A stretch of DNA of 64,000 nucleotides from Inquilinus ginsengisoli_B (GCF_050434925.1 NZ_JBNDJK010000001.1:1178001-1242000); one strand, 5' to 3'; shown: positions 16,331-25,816, counted from the first letter of the stretch. Numbers and translations are program-made. The notes: a model not told the origin generated them from the sequence alone.

Positions 16331-17176
16331 CTACCCCGCCACCCCCTCCACCAGCGCATCCAGCAGAGCCCGCAGCCGGGCCAGGCGGCGCAGGTCGCGG
16401 TGGAAGCCGATCCAGACGTCGCGGCCCGGCGGGGCCTCGCCGAGGTCCACCCGCTCGAGCCCCGGCTCGGCGTCGCCCAGCGGCCGGGGCAGCACGGCGA
16501 AGCCGGCCCCGGCGGCGCAGGCTCGGGCCTGGGCCTCGCGGTTGTTGCTGCGGAAGGCGATGCGTGCCCGCGGCAGCATCCGGGTCAGCCAGCCGACATC
16601 CGGCATCGCCTCGAAGGCGGTGTCCATGGTGACCAGGGCGCAGCCCGCGCCGTCGCCCGGCGGCGGGGTGCCCGCGGCGGCGTAGAGCGCGTAGGGCACA
16701 TGGGTCAGCCGGCGCTGCACCACCTCCGGCTCGTCGAAGGGCCGGATGCGGACTACCAGGTCGGTCTCGCGCCGGGCCAGGCTGAACAGCCGGGCATCGG
16801 TGACCAGCTCGACCACGATTCCGGGGTGGGCGCGGGAGAAGCCGGCGAGAATGGGCGCCAGCACCCGGGCGCCGAACCAGTCGGAGGCGGAGACGCGCAG
16901 CATTCCCTCCAGCGCACCGTCTTGGCCGGCCAGGCGGCGCTCGAAGGCGATCGCCTCCTCCTCGATCCGCTCGGCATGGGCCAGCACCGCCGCGCCCTCG
17001 GCGGTCAGTACGAAGCCGTCGCTTGTGCGCTGGAACAGGGCCTGGCCGACCGCCTGCTCCAGCGCCCGCAGCCGCCGGCCCATGGTCGGCTGGGTTTGGT
17101 CCAGCGCCCGGGCCGCGGCGCCCAGCGTGCCGGCCCGCGCGATCGCCAGGAAGACCTTCAAGTCGCTCCATTCCAT
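16331..17176 (-). CDS. LysR-family transcriptional regulator
   Basis: A 281-residue LTTR. The N-terminal winged helix has FLAIARAGTLGAAARALDQTQPTMGRRLRALE-like spacing (seen in parts, about 8-40). The periplasmic-binding-like effector domain begins near residue 85 with MLRVSASDWFG. ATG 17176 was chosen because the earlier in-frame Met at 17212 lies inside the divergent promoter. It is divergent from an MDR-type oxidoreductase 100 bases away, the usual layout for a regulator and its target. Confidence 0.9.
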   Translation of the reverse strand: MEWSDLKVFLAIARAGTLGAAARALDQTQPTMGRRLRALEQAVGQALFQRTSDGFVLTAEGAAVLAHAERIEEEAIAFERRLAGQDGALEGMLRVSASDWFGARVLAPILAGFSRAHPGIVVELVTDARLFSLARRETDLVVRIRPFDEPEVVQRRLTHVPYALYAAAGTPPPGDGAGCALVTMDTAFEAMPDVGWLTRMLPRARIAFRSNNREAQARACAAGAGFAVLPRPLGDAEPGLERVDLGEAPPGRDVWIGFHRDLRRLARLRALLDALVEGVAG

Positions 17177-17276
17177 GCAGTCATCATACAGAATTGCATG
17201 GATATCGAGCATTCTCGTTCGTTCCGAAACGCATCGGCATGGCCCATCTTCGGTCCATCACCGAAAGGACGGAGCC

Positions 17277-18269
17277 ATGACCGATCTCCCCACGATGCGC
17301 GCTTTGGTGCTCGACCGGCCGGACGGGCCGCTGCGCCCGGCCGAGCTGGCGCGGCCGGTGCCGGCCGAGGGCCAGGCGCTGGCGCGGATCGCCGCCAGCG
17401 GCGTCAACCCGCTCGACCTCAAGATCCGCGCCGGCGCCGCGGCCCATGCGAAGCACATGCTGCCGGCGGTGCTCGGCATCGACCTGGCCGGCACGGTGGT
17501 GGCGGTCGGTCCCGGCGTCACCGCCTTCCGCCCGGGCGACGAGGTCTATGGCATGGCGGGTGGAGTCGGCGGCCATCAGGGCTCGCTGGCCGAATATGCG
17601 GCGGTCGATGCGGCGCTGCTGGCGCCGAAGCCGGCCAATCTCTCGATGCGAGAGGCTGCGGCGCTGCCGCTGATCACGATCACCGCCTGGGAAGGGCTGG
17701 TCGACCGCGCCGGGGTGCGCGAGAGCCAGACCGTGCTGGTCCAGGGCGGCGCCGGCGGCGTCGGTCACATCGCGGTGCAGCTGGCCGCCGCCTTCGGCGC
17801 CCGGGTCTTCGCCACCGCCTCGGCCGGGAAGCACGACCTGCTACGGCGCCTCGGCGCGACGCCGATCGACCGGGACGAGACGGTGGACGCCATCGTGGCC
17901 GCCCACACCGGCGGCCGCGGCTTCGACCTGGTCTACGACACGGTCGGCGGGCCGGTGCTCGATGCCTCGTTCCAGGCGGTGCGCCGCTTCGGCCATGTCG
18001 TCAGCGCCCTCGGCTGGGGCAGCCACGCCCTGGCGCCGCTGTCCTTCCGCGCCGCCAGCTATTCCGGCGTCTTCACCCTGCTGCCGCTGCTGACCGGCGA
18101 GGGCCGGGAGCATCACGGCGAGATCCTGCGCCGGGCCGCCGCGCTGGCTGAGGCCGGGCAGCTCGCTCCGATCCTGGATCCGCGCCGCTTCGCCCTCGAC
18201 ACCGCCGAGGCCGCGCATGCGGCGGTCGCAGCCAAGCCCGCCGGCAAGGTCGTGGTCGAGATCGGCTAA
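17277..18269 (+). CDS. MDR-family zinc-independent quinone oxidoreductase-like enzyme
   Basis: A 330-residue medium-chain reductase. The GroES-like N-terminal half has SGVNPLDLKIRAG and GIDLAGTVVAVG. The NADPH fold has VLVQGGAGGVGHIAVQLA (seen in parts, about 152-168), the AxxGxxG variant of quinone reductases. No structural or catalytic zinc cysteines are seen. ATG 17277 follows GGACGGAG. The stop overlaps the stop of the convergent lactonase gene in the tetranucleotide CTAA. It is probably under the divergent LysR regulator. Confidence 0.9.
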   Translation: MTDLPTMRALVLDRPDGPLRPAELARPVPAEGQALARIAASGVNPLDLKIRAGAAAHAKHMLPAVLGIDLAGTVVAVGPGVTAFRPGDEVYGMAGGVGGHQGSLAEYAAVDAALLAPKPANLSMREAAALPLITITAWEGLVDRAGVRESQTVLVQGGAGGVGHIAVQLAAAFGARVFATASAGKHDLLRRLGATPIDRDETVDAIVAAHTGGRGFDLVYDTVGGPVLDASFQAVRRFGHVVSALGWGSHALAPLSFRAASYSGVFTLLPLLTGEGREHHGEILRRAAALAEAGQLAPILDPRRFALDTAEAAHAAVAAKPAGKVVVEIG

Positions 18270-19363
18270 GGCACGAACGCCACCATGTTCGGGCTGCCGA
18301 TCGGCAGATAGCGGCCTGTGAAGGTCAGCCGGCCGGACTCGGCATCGACCCGGAACAGGGTGACGTTGTCGCTGCGCCGGTTGCAGGCGAACAGGAACTG
18401 CCCGGTCGGGTCCAGCGCGACATGGTTCGGGTAGTCGCCGCGGGTCCATTCCGCGTCCAGCCAGCGCAGCGTGCCGGCGGGCTCGACGGCGAAGATGGCG
18501 ATGCTGTTGTGCAGCCGGTTGCCGGAATAGACGAAGCGGCCGTCGCGGCTGACCGCCAGCGCCGAGGCGAAGCTGGAGCCGGCGAAGCCGGGCGGCAGCG
18601 ACCCCACCTGCTGCAGCAGGGTGGCGCGGCCGGTCGCCGGGTCCCAGCTGTGGACCGCCAGCTGCGACGCCTCCTCATAGGTGGTGTAGAGGAGGCGGCC
18701 GCTCGGGTGGAAGGCGAGGTGCCGCGGCCCGGCGCCGGCCGAGGCGGTCGGAGAGAACGGCGAGTCGGCCGGGCGCAGCACCCCGGCGCTCTCGTCGAGG
18801 GTCCAGACATAGACCCGGTCCTGGCCCAGATCGGTGCTCAGCACGAAGCGGCCCGCGGTCTCGATGATATGGGCGTGCGATCCGTCATGGCCGCTGATGG
18901 CGAAGCTGCCGGGCGGCCCGGCCTCGGCCCGGTCGGCGCCGACCGGCCCTGCCGGGGCCTGCACGTCGGTGGCGGCGCCCAGCGACCCGTCCGCCGCGAT
19001 CGGCAGCACGGCCAGCCGGCCGTCGCCGTAATTCGCCACCAGCAGGTGCCGGCCGCCGGGATGGACGCTGGCATGGCACGGCACGGTGCCGCTGGAGCCG
19101 ACGGTGTTCAGCGCCGTCAGGGCGCCGTTGTCGCGGTCGACCCGGTAGGCGGTGCAGGCGCCCTGCGCCGCGCCCTCGAATTCGTCGATCTCGTTGACGG
19201 CATAGGCGTGCCGCCCGTCCGGGGCGAAGGCGAGCCAGGAGGGGCTCGGCCCGGCGACGCTGCCCAGCGCTTCCAGCCGGCCCGACTCCGGGTCCAGGCT
19301 CGCCAGGGTGATGCCCTCGCCATTGCCGGACGCGCCCGTGTAGCTGCAGACATGGAACAGCAT
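18266..19363 (-). CDS. 6-phosphogluconolactonase-like seven-bladed propeller protein
   Basis: A 365-residue lactonase-family (YbhE-type) beta-propeller. Repeated blades carry GPSPSWLAFAPDGRHAYAVNE, VHPGGRHLLVANYGDGR and GPRHLAFHPSGRLLY-like turns, with a final YPNHVALDPTGQFLFACNR. The family hydrolyses 6-phosphogluconolactone or related sugar lactones in the cytoplasm. The start is ATG 19363 (MLFHVCSYTG), where the first blade begins; upstream codons fall in the divergent promoter with the DUF3297 gene. Without a pentose-phosphate neighbour, the exact substrate is open. Confidence 0.85.
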   Translation of the reverse strand: MLFHVCSYTGASGNGEGITLASLDPESGRLEALGSVAGPSPSWLAFAPDGRHAYAVNEIDEFEGAAQGACTAYRVDRDNGALTALNTVGSSGTVPCHASVHPGGRHLLVANYGDGRLAVLPIAADGSLGAATDVQAPAGPVGADRAEAGPPGSFAISGHDGSHAHIIETAGRFVLSTDLGQDRVYVWTLDESAGVLRPADSPFSPTASAGAGPRHLAFHPSGRLLYTTYEEASQLAVHSWDPATGRATLLQQVGSLPPGFAGSSFASALAVSRDGRFVYSGNRLHNSIAIFAVEPAGTLRWLDAEWTRGDYPNHVALDPTGQFLFACNRRSDNVTLFRVDAESGRLTFTGRYLPIGSPNMVAFVP

Positions 19364-19479
19364 CGCCTCGCCCACCCTGTTGCCGGTGTTGAGAACCCGA
19401 TAGCATCCGTCTCGCGCATTGTCAGCGCCGCCGCGCGCGGCTATCACCCGCCATCCGCCGCCTTTGCCGGGAGCCACCG

Positions 19480-19731
19480 ATGGCCGACACCCCGCCCGAC
19501 CGCCTGTCGAACAACCCGAACAGCCCGCATTTCGACGAGGCCGCCTTGCGCCGCGGCGTCGGCATCCGCTTCAACGGCGCCGAGCGCACCAATGTCGAGG
19601 AGTACTGCGTCAGCGAGGGCTGGGTCCGCCTGTCGATGGGCAAGGCGCTGGACCGCCGCGGCAACCCGCTGACGATGAAGATGAACGGAACGGTCGAGCC
19701 GTATTTCCGGGACGACGCGCCGGAGGCGTGA
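19480..19731 (+). CDS. DUF3297 family protein
   Basis: An 83-residue soluble protein matching the DUF3297 pattern: LSNNPNSPHFDE near the start, then GVGIRFNGAERTNVEEYCVSEGW and MKMNGTVEPYF at the end (seen in parts). The family is widespread in proteobacteria and has no established function. ATG 19480 follows GGGAGCCACCG. It is divergent from the lactonase gene. Confidence 0.85.
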   Translation: MADTPPDRLSNNPNSPHFDEAALRRGVGIRFNGAERTNVEEYCVSEGWVRLSMGKALDRRGNPLTMKMNGTVEPYFRDDAPEA

Positions 19732-19756
19732 GAGACCGCGCCCTGGTGTCCGGGCT

Positions 19757-20170
19757 CTACGGCCCCCCGACCCGCTCGCCGATCAGCCGGCGCAGCCCGT
19801 CGGCGTCCTTGGTCTCGCATTCCCACAGCACCACGACGCGCCAGCCCGCGGCCGCCAGTGCCGCGGAGGTCCGGTCGTCGCGCTCGGCGTTGGCCTTGAA
19901 CTTCGCGGCCCAGTAGTCGGGCCGGGTCCGCGGCCGCCGCGCCTTGCCGCAGCCGGCATGCTGGTGCCAGAAGCAGCCATGCACGAACAGCGCCACGCGC
20001 CGTTTCGGCAGCACCATGTCGGGCGTGCCCGGCAGGTCGCGCCGGTGCAGCCGGAAGCGCAGGCCCAGGGCGTGGGCGGTGCGGCGCACGCGGCGCTCGG
20101 GCGCGGTGTCCTTGCCGCGGATCCGGGCCATCAGCCGGGACCTCTGTTCGGGCGTCAGCCGGTCGGCCAT
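19757..20170 (-). CDS. vsr: Very short patch repair endonuclease Vsr
   Basis: A 137-residue Vsr endonuclease, which nicks 5' of T in T:G mismatches made by deamination of 5-methylcytosine. MARIRGKDTAPE opens the recognition helix. PGTPDMVLPKRRVALFVHG gives the catalytic Asp51 and His64, and Cys66, His69, His71 and Cys74 are the structural zinc site. ATG 20170 has AGGAGG upstream. A cytosine-5 methyltransferase normally lies next to vsr, but none is in this window. The gene sits alone between the DUF3297 protein and an aminotransferase. Confidence 0.93.
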   Translation of the reverse strand: MADRLTPEQRSRLMARIRGKDTAPERRVRRTAHALGLRFRLHRRDLPGTPDMVLPKRRVALFVHGCFWHQHAGCGKARRPRTRPDYWAAKFKANAERDDRTSAALAAAGWRVVVLWECETKDADGLRRLIGERVGGP

Positions 20171-20259
20171 GCCGGACCTCCTGGTGGCGGGGGACGCGTT
20201 GTCCGCCGCCGGCCCGGCCGGGCCAATCCGGTTCTTGCGCTGGTGGCGGGCGCTCCGCC

Positions 20260-21480
20260 TCAGGCCGCCGTCTTCGCCGCCCCTGCGACCAGCCGGCCCA
20301 GCCGGCCGATGCCCTGCTCGATCGCCTCGCCGTCGGCCAGGGAGAAGGACAGGCGCAGCGTGTTGCCGTGGCTGCCGTCGGCGTGGAAGGCGCGGCCGGG
20401 GACGAAGGCGACGCCCTGGTCGACCGCCCGGGCCAGCAGCTCGGCGCCGTCCAGCCCCTCGGGCAGGGTCACCCAGATGAACATGCCGCCCTCCGGCCGG
20501 GTCCAGCTCACCCCCGCCGGCATGTGCCGCTGCAACGCCGCCAGCATGCGGTCGCGCCGGTCGCGATAGGCGGCGCGGATCTTCGCCACCTGGGCCGGAT
20601 AGGCGTGCTCGGCGGCGTGGTGCATCACCATCTGGTTGATCGTCGGCGTGTGCAGGTCGGCCGCCTGCTTGGTCAGCACCAGCTTCTGCACCACGCTCCG
20701 CGCAGCGCAGATCCAGCCGATCCGCAGCCCCGGCGCCAGGGTCTTCGAGAAGCTGCCGCAATGGATCACCCGGCTGCGGTCGATGTCGCCCTTGGCCGCC
20801 ACGTCCAGCGCCAGCAGCGGCGGCACGTCGTCGCCGTTGTAGCGCAGCGCCTGGTAGGCCGAATCCTCGACCAGCGGGATGTCCAGCTCGTCCGCCAGGG
20901 CCAGGGCGCGCTCGCGCGCCGCCAGGCTCAGCGTCTCGCCCGAGGGGTTGGCGAAATCCGGCGTCAGATAGGCCAGCCGCACCCGGCTGCCGGCGGCTCC
21001 GGCCGCTGCCCGGTAGGCCGCGGGCGTGGCGTTGCCGTGCTCCGGCTCCAGCCGGTCGTAGCGCGGCTCATAGGCGTTGAAGGCCTGCAGCGCGCCGAGA
21101 TAGGTCGGCCAGCCGACCAGCGCGGTGTCGCCGGGCGACAGGAACAGCTTGCCGAGATAGTCCAGCCCTTGCTGCGAGCCCGAGGTGATCACGATGTTGT
21201 CGGCGCCGCAGGGCACGCCGATCGATGCCATGTGCCGGGCGATCCACTGCCGCAGCGGGCCATAGCCCTCGCTGACCGAATACTGCAGCGCGGTGTTTCC
21301 GGCGGCGAGCGCGGCCTCGTAGCCGGCACGGATGGTCTCGGCCGGGAACAGCGCCGGGTCGGGGATGCCGCCGGCGAAGGAGATCACGCCCGGCCGGTCG
21401 AGCAGCTTCAGGAGCTCGCGGATCTCGGAGGCGCGCATCCGGGTCGCACGGGTGGCGTAGTGGGTCTCGCCGATGGTCAT
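20260..21480 (-). CDS. PLP-dependent aminotransferase, fold type I (2-aminoadipate/LysN-like)
   Basis: A 406-residue class I/II aminotransferase. FAGGIPDPALFP near the start and NTALQYSVSEGYGPLR are typical of the 2-aminoadipate / MocR-type clade. Other motifs are TSGSQQGLDY, TPDFANPSGET, DSAYQALRY and the PLP lysine in SFSKTLAPGLRIGW. It has no GntR helix-turn-helix and so is a stand-alone enzyme. Likely reactions are transamination of 2-aminoadipate, valine or aromatic amino acids; the sequence does not settle this. It has its own promoter in the AT-richer gap to the right. Confidence 0.9.
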   Translation of the reverse strand: MTIGETHYATRATRMRASEIRELLKLLDRPGVISFAGGIPDPALFPAETIRAGYEAALAAGNTALQYSVSEGYGPLRQWIARHMASIGVPCGADNIVITSGSQQGLDYLGKLFLSPGDTALVGWPTYLGALQAFNAYEPRYDRLEPEHGNATPAAYRAAAGAAGSRVRLAYLTPDFANPSGETLSLAARERALALADELDIPLVEDSAYQALRYNGDDVPPLLALDVAAKGDIDRSRVIHCGSFSKTLAPGLRIGWICAARSVVQKLVLTKQAADLHTPTINQMVMHHAAEHAYPAQVAKIRAAYRDRRDRMLAALQRHMPAGVSWTRPEGGMFIWVTLPEGLDGAELLARAVDQGVAFVPGRAFHADGSHGNTLRLSFSLADGEAIEQGIGRLGRLVAGAAKTAA

Positions 21481-21857
21481 GGTGTCTCTTCCTGGGCGTG
21501 GCGTCTGTCCTGGCGCCGTTCCCCAATCGAACCATGCGCGATGGATTTATGTCAACGAAGCTGACCTATCTCATGCCAGAGTTGCGTTCAACGCTCGGCA
21601 AAAGACATTTAGTTTCTGCCTCCGGGACGCTGCGCAGCTATCGCGCGTACAGGAGAACGGCCGTCCCGACGTCAGGATGGAGGGCCCTTCAAAAGCCTTA
21701 GGCACCATCCCGATGAGCAGCCTTGGAATGTTCGTGTCCGCCGATCTGGTCAGTCTTGCGCTCCGGAAGTAATATCGATATCCTGATAATTAAGGTGTTT
21801 CTTTTCCTATCTTTGGTCAATACTGAATGAGTACTGGGATATTGCGTAGGATTCGCA
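21481..21857. promoter_or_regulatory. Long AT-richer intergenic region with divergent promoters
   Basis: A 377-base gap between divergent genes, with composition shifting from GC-rich to clearly AT-rich toward the right (21775-21830). Just before the signalling operon are TTGGTC (21813-21818) and a GGATATT-like minus-10 (about 21837-21843). They are 18-19 bases apart, so this is only a fair promoter match. CAATACTGAATGAGTACTGG around 21818-21837 is an imperfect palindrome and might be an operator. No credible gene is seen in the gap. Confidence 0.45.
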
Positions 21858-22640
21858 ATGAGTTGGAATGGCCGTCTATCGCTTAAGGATTTCGGGGCGA
21901 GGAAGACTGTCATGTCTCTCGTCCTGCTGGGCATGCTCGCAGCGGGGCTCTCTCCGATCTTTGCCGCGACGCAGGACGATGTGGACACGGCTCTCAGCGT
22001 CGCCGAATTCCTTCGCGGCGCGCGCACCGTGATCTCGGCCAATCAGGCCCGGCTCAACGATCCCGCCCTGGGCGACAAGGGGCTGACCGGTGACGCCGTC
22101 GTCGAAGGGGCGGCTCAGGCCATGCTCAAGGCGACCGGCAACGACCCACGCAAGGTCGATCCCGGCACCGAGAAGGGGCGTCTGCTGGCGGCCATGGCGC
22201 TGGCGGTCAAAGAGGTGATGGACTCGAACCAGCGGCTGATCAATCAGAAGGGCACGGGCTTCAAGGGTTTCGTCCCCGCCGTGTTCGCCCGACTGGTGAC
22301 CGAGCAGTTCCGCCGCGATCAGAGCGGCCGGGCCGAGATCAAGGTGACGGCGCCGCCGGAACTCGTGCGCAACCGCAAGGCGTCGCCGGACGCGTTCGAG
22401 ACCGACGTCATCCGCGCCAAGTTCCAGTCGCCCGGCTGGGCCAAGGGCGCCTTCTATTCCGAGGCGACCACCGTCGACGGGCGCCCGGCCACCCGCGTCC
22501 TGGTGCCGGAATACTACGGCGCCGACTGTCTCGTCTGCCACGGGATGCCCAAGGGCGAGATCGACATCACCGGCTATCCGAAGGAAGGCGCGAGCCTGGG
22601 AGATCTGGGCGGCGTCGTCAGCATCACGTTGTTCGACTGA
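21858..22640 (+). CDS. Secreted DUF3365 (Tll0287-like) protein with a CXXCH heme-type motif
   Basis: A 260-residue exported protein. A hydrophobic signal (about 18-36) ends in PIFA-ATQ. The body matches the Tll0287-like/DUF3365 domain, a PAS-like sensor fold that binds heme c in known members. It carries Cys224-x-x-Cys227-His228 (CLVCHG). LVPEYYGADCLVCHGMPKG places the motif near the C-terminus as in the family. AGGA lies 6 bases before ATG 21858. It heads an operon with a hybrid histidine kinase, a receiver and a receiver-cyclase. I infer that it senses redox state or a gas in the periplasm and passes this to the kinase. Confidence 0.85.
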   Translation: MSWNGRLSLKDFGARKTVMSLVLLGMLAAGLSPIFAATQDDVDTALSVAEFLRGARTVISANQARLNDPALGDKGLTGDAVVEGAAQAMLKATGNDPRKVDPGTEKGRLLAAMALAVKEVMDSNQRLINQKGTGFKGFVPAVFARLVTEQFRRDQSGRAEIKVTAPPELVRNRKASPDAFETDVIRAKFQSPGWAKGAFYSEATTVDGRPATRVLVPEYYGADCLVCHGMPKGEIDITGYPKEGASLGDLGGVVSITLFD

Positions 22641-22679
22641 TCCCGGCCGGCGGTGAATCGCCGGTCGCCCAGGAGCGGC

Positions 22680-25439
22680 ATGTCGCATTTTTCGATCCGT
22701 ACCCGGCTGGTCTCGCTGGCAATTCTGCTGCTGGCGATCCTCACCCTGACCACGCTCTACCTGAACCGACAGGTGTCGATCGAAGCGGCGGCGCTGGCCG
22801 ACGAGGCGCGGCTGGTTACGGTGCTGAAGACGGCGAACAAGGCGAACAAAGATTTCGGCGACCTCAAATACTGGCTCACCGACTTGGCCGTTAGCCTTCT
22901 CATCCGGTCGGAGATGAACGCCCGCGCCGCCCGGGACCAGCTGTCGGCCGACCTCGCCGCCCTGGCCCCCTATGATCCCGACGGCGTCCGGTCGATCCAG
23001 GCCGAGATCGGGCCGCTGATGGACCAGGCACTCAAGGCAGTCGAGGCCTACACCGATGACCAGCGCGTCGTCGGCAATGCGTTGATGTCGCAGACCCGCA
23101 ACCACATCCTGGCCATCGACACCGCCCTGGCCGGGATGGTCGACCGGCTCGAGGACGAGGCCGTGGCCAAGCGCGACGCGGCAGCAGGTAACGCCGAGAC
23201 GGCGGTGCAGCTGTCGCTGGCGGCCGGCGTCCTCGCCTTCCTCCTGGCGGCGGTGCTGACCGCGATAATCGTCCGCTCGATCATCGGGCCGCTGCGCCAG
23301 CTCGAGCACGCCATGGCCGCGATCACCAGCGGCCGACTCGACGTCGCGCTGCCGCCGGCCGGGCATGACGAGATCGGCGAGATGACCCGGACCCTCGGGC
23401 TGCTGCAGCGCAGCCTGGTCGAGCGCGACCGGCTGGAGCGGCAGCACCGCGAGGCGGAGGCCGAGGCGCAGCGGGCCCGGCGCCAGCTCGGCGAGGCGAT
23501 CGAGACGATCTCCGAGGGCTTCGCCCTGTACGATGCCGAGGACCGGCTGGTGATCTGCAACAGCCGCTATCGCGAGATGTATGCCGGGGTCGATCTCGCG
23601 ATCGAGCCGGGCATACGCTATCAGGAGGTGATCCAGGCGGCCGCACAGGCCGGAATGATCCCGGACGCCAACGGCCATCTCGACGCCTGGCTCACGGCAC
23701 GGCTCGACCGTCACCACCATCCGGGCGGGGCCTATGAGCAGCGGCGGGCCGGCGGCCGCTGGCTGAAGATCAGCGAGCGCATCACCGCCGATGGTGGCTG
23801 CGTCGGCGTGTTTACCGACATTACCGAGTTGAAGGCACGGGAGGCGCAACTGGGCGAGCTGGTCGACCGGCTAGCCGATGCGCGCGACCAGGCGACCCAG
23901 GCGACGCTGGCAAAAAGCCGCTTCCTGGCGAATATGAGCCACGAGCTGCGGACCCCGCTCAACGCCATCATCGGCCTGGCCGAGATGCTGGCGGAGGATG
24001 CCGAGGACCAGGCGCTGACGGAGTTCCGCGAGCCGCTGGACCGCATCCTGCGCGCCGGCCGGCACCTGCTGGAGCTGATCAACGACGTGCTGGACCTGTC
24101 GAAGATCGAGGCCGGGCGGCTCGATCTGCATGAGGAGGAGATCGACCTCGCCGCCCTGGTCGCCGATCTGGCCGGTGCATCGCAGCCGCTGGCCGATCGC
24201 AACGGCAACCGCCTGGTGGTCGAGCGGCCGGCCGGGCTCGGCTCCATCCGGGCCGATCAGACCCGCCTGCGGCAGATCATCCTTAACCTGCTCAGCAATG
24301 CCTGCAAGTTCACCCAATCGGGAACGGTGACGCTGGCGGTGGCGCGTGAGGCCGACGAGGACTGGGTCCGGTTCCGCGTTTCGGACACCGGCATCGGCAT
24401 GACCAAGGACCAGCTCGGCCGGCTGTTCCAGGAATTCACCCAGGCTGACAGCTCGACCACCCGCAAATACGGCGGCACCGGGCTGGGACTGGCGATCAGC
24501 CAACGGCTCGCGGCGCTGATGGGCGGCACCATCGCGGTCGAGAGCGAGCCGGGCGTCGGCACCAGCTTCACCGTCCGCCTGCCGGCGGGCTCTGTCGTGA
24601 CGACGGAGGTGATCCCCGGGCCGGCCCCCGCGCCGGCCGGCACCGTCGCGACGGTGCCGGGTGCCGCGCGCGCCGTCGCCGACCGGGTCCTGGTGGTCGA
24701 CGACGACGCCACGGTGCGCGACCTGATGCGCCGCTTTCTCAGCCGCGAGGGCTTCGACGTCGTCACCGCCGAGAGCGGCGCCGAGGCGCTGGCGGCCGCC
24801 CGGACGCAGCGCCCGTCGGTCATCACCCTCGACGTCCTGATGCCGGACATGGACGGCTGGAGCGTGCTGCAGGAGCTGAAGGCGGATCCGGAGCTGGCGG
24901 GAATTCCGGTGATCATGGTCACGATCGTCGACGAGAAGCAGAAGGGCATCGCCCTCGGCGCGTCCGACTACCTCAACAAGCCGATTGACCGTGGCCGGCT
25001 CGCCGCGATCCTGGCCCGCTACCGCTCCGTGGTCGCGGCGACACGCCGGGCGCTGGTGGTCGAGGATGATACCGAGACCCGGATGATGATGCGCCGCCTG
25101 CTGATCGGCGAGGGCTGGCAGGTCGCCGAGGCCCGCGACGGCCGCGAGGCGTTGGCCCGGATGGGCGGCGAGCGGCCGGATCTCATCCTGCTCGACCTGA
25201 TGATGCCGGAGATGGACGGCTTCGAATTCCTCGCCGCCTGCCGGAAGATGCCCGAATTCGGCGGCATCCCGGTGATCATCGTCACCGCCGCCGACCTCAC
25301 CGCCCACGACCACCGCCGGTTGAACGGCGGCGTCGAGCACATCCTGCAGAAGGCGGCCTTCGAGCAGCACGAGCTGCTGGCGCAGATCCGGCAGCTGGTC
25401 GGCCGCTACGCCACCGCCGCGACCCTGCGGAGGGCCTGA
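22680..25439 (+). CDS. Hybrid sensor histidine kinase with PAS domain and two receivers
   Basis: A 919-residue membrane kinase. TM1 is at about 10-27, a helical periplasmic domain at 28-174 and TM2 at 175-199. HAMP covers about 200-255, a coiled coil and PAS about 255-385, and HisKA has His421 in NMSHELRTP. HATPase_c has N box LLSNACKFT, DTGIGM and GGTGLGLAI. Receiver 1 (about 668-785) has Asp718 and receiver 2 (about 790-910) Asp839. Both keep a Lys near the end. The start at ATG 22680 has AGGAG; an in-frame GTG at 22653 is less likely. Two receivers in series followed by a free one suggest a branched phosphorelay. Confidence 0.92.
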   Translation: MSHFSIRTRLVSLAILLLAILTLTTLYLNRQVSIEAAALADEARLVTVLKTANKANKDFGDLKYWLTDLAVSLLIRSEMNARAARDQLSADLAALAPYDPDGVRSIQAEIGPLMDQALKAVEAYTDDQRVVGNALMSQTRNHILAIDTALAGMVDRLEDEAVAKRDAAAGNAETAVQLSLAAGVLAFLLAAVLTAIIVRSIIGPLRQLEHAMAAITSGRLDVALPPAGHDEIGEMTRTLGLLQRSLVERDRLERQHREAEAEAQRARRQLGEAIETISEGFALYDAEDRLVICNSRYREMYAGVDLAIEPGIRYQEVIQAAAQAGMIPDANGHLDAWLTARLDRHHHPGGAYEQRRAGGRWLKISERITADGGCVGVFTDITELKAREAQLGELVDRLADARDQATQATLAKSRFLANMSHELRTPLNAIIGLAEMLAEDAEDQALTEFREPLDRILRAGRHLLELINDVLDLSKIEAGRLDLHEEEIDLAALVADLAGASQPLADRNGNRLVVERPAGLGSIRADQTRLRQIILNLLSNACKFTQSGTVTLAVAREADEDWVRFRVSDTGIGMTKDQLGRLFQEFTQADSSTTRKYGGTGLGLAISQRLAALMGGTIAVESEPGVGTSFTVRLPAGSVVTTEVIPGPAPAPAGTVATVPGAARAVADRVLVVDDDATVRDLMRRFLSREGFDVVTAESGAEALAAARTQRPSVITLDVLMPDMDGWSVLQELKADPELAGIPVIMVTIVDEKQKGIALGASDYLNKPIDRGRLAAILARYRSVVAATRRALVVEDDTETRMMMRRLLIGEGWQVAEARDGREALARMGGERPDLILLDLMMPEMDGFEFLAACRKMPEFGGIPVIIVTAADLTAHDHRRLNGGVEHILQKAAFEQHELLAQIRQLVGRYATAATLRRA

Positions 25440-25441
25440 CC

Positions 25442-25816
25442 ATGGCGACGATCCTCTATGTCGAGGACAACGAGGACAATGTCTACATGCTGTCCTCCCG
25501 CCTGAAGCGCCGTGGCTTCGACGTCATCGTCGCCCGCGACGGGGCGGAAGGGGTCGAGATGGCCGGCCGCGAGCGCCCGGACCTGGTGCTGATGGATCTC
25601 AGCCTGCCGGTGATCGACGGCTGGGAGGCGACGCGCCGGATCAAGGCCGCGGCCGGCGGCACCCCGGTGATCGCCCTGTCGGCCCACGCCATGGCGGGCG
25701 ACCGCGAGAAGGCCCTGGCGGCGGGCTGCGACGACTACGACACCAAGCCGGTCGACCTGCCGCGGCTGCTGCGCAAGATCGAGGTTCTGCTGGACAAGGC
25801 GCGGCCCGATGGCTGA
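25442..25816 (+). CDS. Single-domain response regulator
   Basis: A 124-residue stand-alone receiver (CheY-like). The acidic pocket is Glu8-Asp9, the phospho-acceptor Asp52 in LMDLSLP, and Lys102 in YDTKPVD. It has no output domain. It starts 2 bases after the kinase stop and overlaps the next gene by 8 bases, so all are co-translated. It most likely shuttles phosphate or competes with the cyclase receiver for the kinase. Confidence 0.93.
   Translation: MATILYVEDNEDNVYMLSSRLKRRGFDVIVARDGAEGVEMAGRERPDLVLMDLSLPVIDGWEATRRIKAAAGGTPVIALSAHAMAGDREKALAAGCDDYDTKPVDLPRLLRKIEVLLDKARPDG

Noticed and set aside
21473..21772. 99-residue + strand frame in the 21.5 kb gap
   Set aside because: No ribosome-binding site and no homology signature, and it lies in the promoter region of the aminotransferase gene.
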